Shown: positions 63,703 through 64,000 of the stretch, one piece after another | Position numbering within the stretch: the first letter of the stretch is position 1 | Layout of the letters: the number at the start of each line of letters is the position of its first letter | Assembly (NCBI GenBank): GCA_018714445.1 | Contig: DVNK01000032.1 | Location: 18,157 to 82,156, forward strand | Length of the DNA stretch: 64,000 bases | From: Candidatus Fimadaptatus faecigallinarum | Lineage (GTDB): Bacteria; Bacillota; Clostridia; Christensenellales; Aristaeellaceae | Reading direction: 5' to 3' | Notes under the pieces: generated by a model | Databases searched by the model: none | The model's input: the letters and a program-made list of their open reading frames with translations, nothing else | What the model was told of the DNA's origin: nothing | Position numbers and translations under genes: made by a program

Positions 63703-64000
63703 TAAATTTATTCCCAAATGGCGGAGTTATGCCAATGAACTCGCCTGCAAATCAGGCGCTGTGGAGGCAAGCTTAAATGACTGCTGAAATTGTAAAAGTT
63801 AGCGTTTACATGCCGTTCGGCAGTTTAAATTCCCAGCAAGAGATATGTATTATGCTGTGGCTCCCTTGATAGGATTTGATACAATTTGGCGAAAGACAAG
63901 CGTCCGAACCACAAGGGGAATTTTTTCTCCCCCTTTTGGTTTTCCTGCATAGGGGGGAATTTCACCTCCTATATTAGTTTAAATCATTCATTGTAATACC
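63703..64000. other. Window end: structured but unassigned sequence
   Basis: No gene is seen. Two stems stand out: GCCTGCAAATCAGGC near 63747-63761, and AACC..AAGGGG with CCCCCTT..GGTT near 63906-63940, which ends in TTTTCC and looks like a terminator. A third, ATAGGGGGG with CCTCCTAT, lies near 63950-63975. The AT content rises towards the end. I could not match any known RNA family. Confidence 0.4.

Overview
The window looks like chromosome from a GC-rich, uncultured-type member of the Bacillota, probably class Clostridia. The supporting signs are strong AGGAGG ribosome binding sites, frequent GTG and TTG starts, HprK and glucokinase for carbon control, LplB/LplC-type sugar permeases, an FMN riboswitch in front of a RibU-type ECF component, an ABC-F protein with a leader attenuator, and CD3324-family and DUF1062 genes. 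The tRNA genes have no encoded CCA. A peculiarity visible throughout is heavy use of the ATA isoleucine codon despite the high GC content. No phage, plasmid, IS element or CRISPR array is present. I cannot assign genus or family from the sequence alone.

Layout. 1-3.3 kb: start of a GH95-type glycosidase and a beta-galactosidase-trimerisation-type glycosidase, both on the minus strand. 3.4-6.0 kb: two paralogous secreted proteins and a YpsA-like SLOG protein. 6.3-9.1 kb: glcK, hprK and a Cof-type HAD phosphatase. 9.2-10.7 kb: a sulfatase. 11-14 kb: a small secreted protein, then rpsB-tsf-pyrH. 14.3-20 kb: an MFS transporter, an MBL hydrolase with rlmH, and two tandem Eis-like acetyltransferases. 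20.3-26 kb: a URO-D-like protein and a LplB-LplC-solute-binding-protein sugar importer. 26-35 kb: ddl, a membrane-anchored MurF-like ligase, an alpha/beta hydrolase, a GNAT/MocR pair, and tsaE-tsaB-rimI. 35.4-42.4 kb: riboswitch-controlled ribU, a nucleoside phosphorylase, an amidohydrolase, a DUF2007-like protein, galK and tgt. 42.6-46.6 kb: queA, ruvB, ruvA and ruvC. 46.8-49.6 kb: argG-argH. 50-53.9 kb: small regulators, a DnaA-box-bearing repeat array and an attenuated ABC-F gene. 54.6-63.7 kb: an ECF sigma factor with a giant WG-repeat membrane partner, a Met-Gly-Asp repeat protein, a holin-like protein, two membrane proteins with a shared Cys-His module, and two Met tRNAs.

How the genes fit together. 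The left end is glycan use: glycosidases, sulfatase, sugar import, galactokinase, glucokinase and HprK. The middle is housekeeping: translation factors, peptidoglycan precursor synthesis, t6A and queuosine tRNA modification, Holliday junction processing and arginine synthesis. The right end is surface and stress regulation.

The most unusual features are: (i) tandem repeat arrays in many intergenic gaps, each with its own unit (81, 42, 100, 264, 118, 58 and about 93 bp), one of which carries a DnaA-box-like 9-mer in each of six units; (ii) an ECF sigma factor paired with a 983-residue membrane protein combining a single N-terminal TM, a 19-residue proline-rich repeat, WG repeats and about six C-terminal TMs; (iii) a leader-peptide/antiterminator/terminator arrangement before the ABC-F gene; and (iv) small membrane proteins carrying a repeated YH...C...C..C module.
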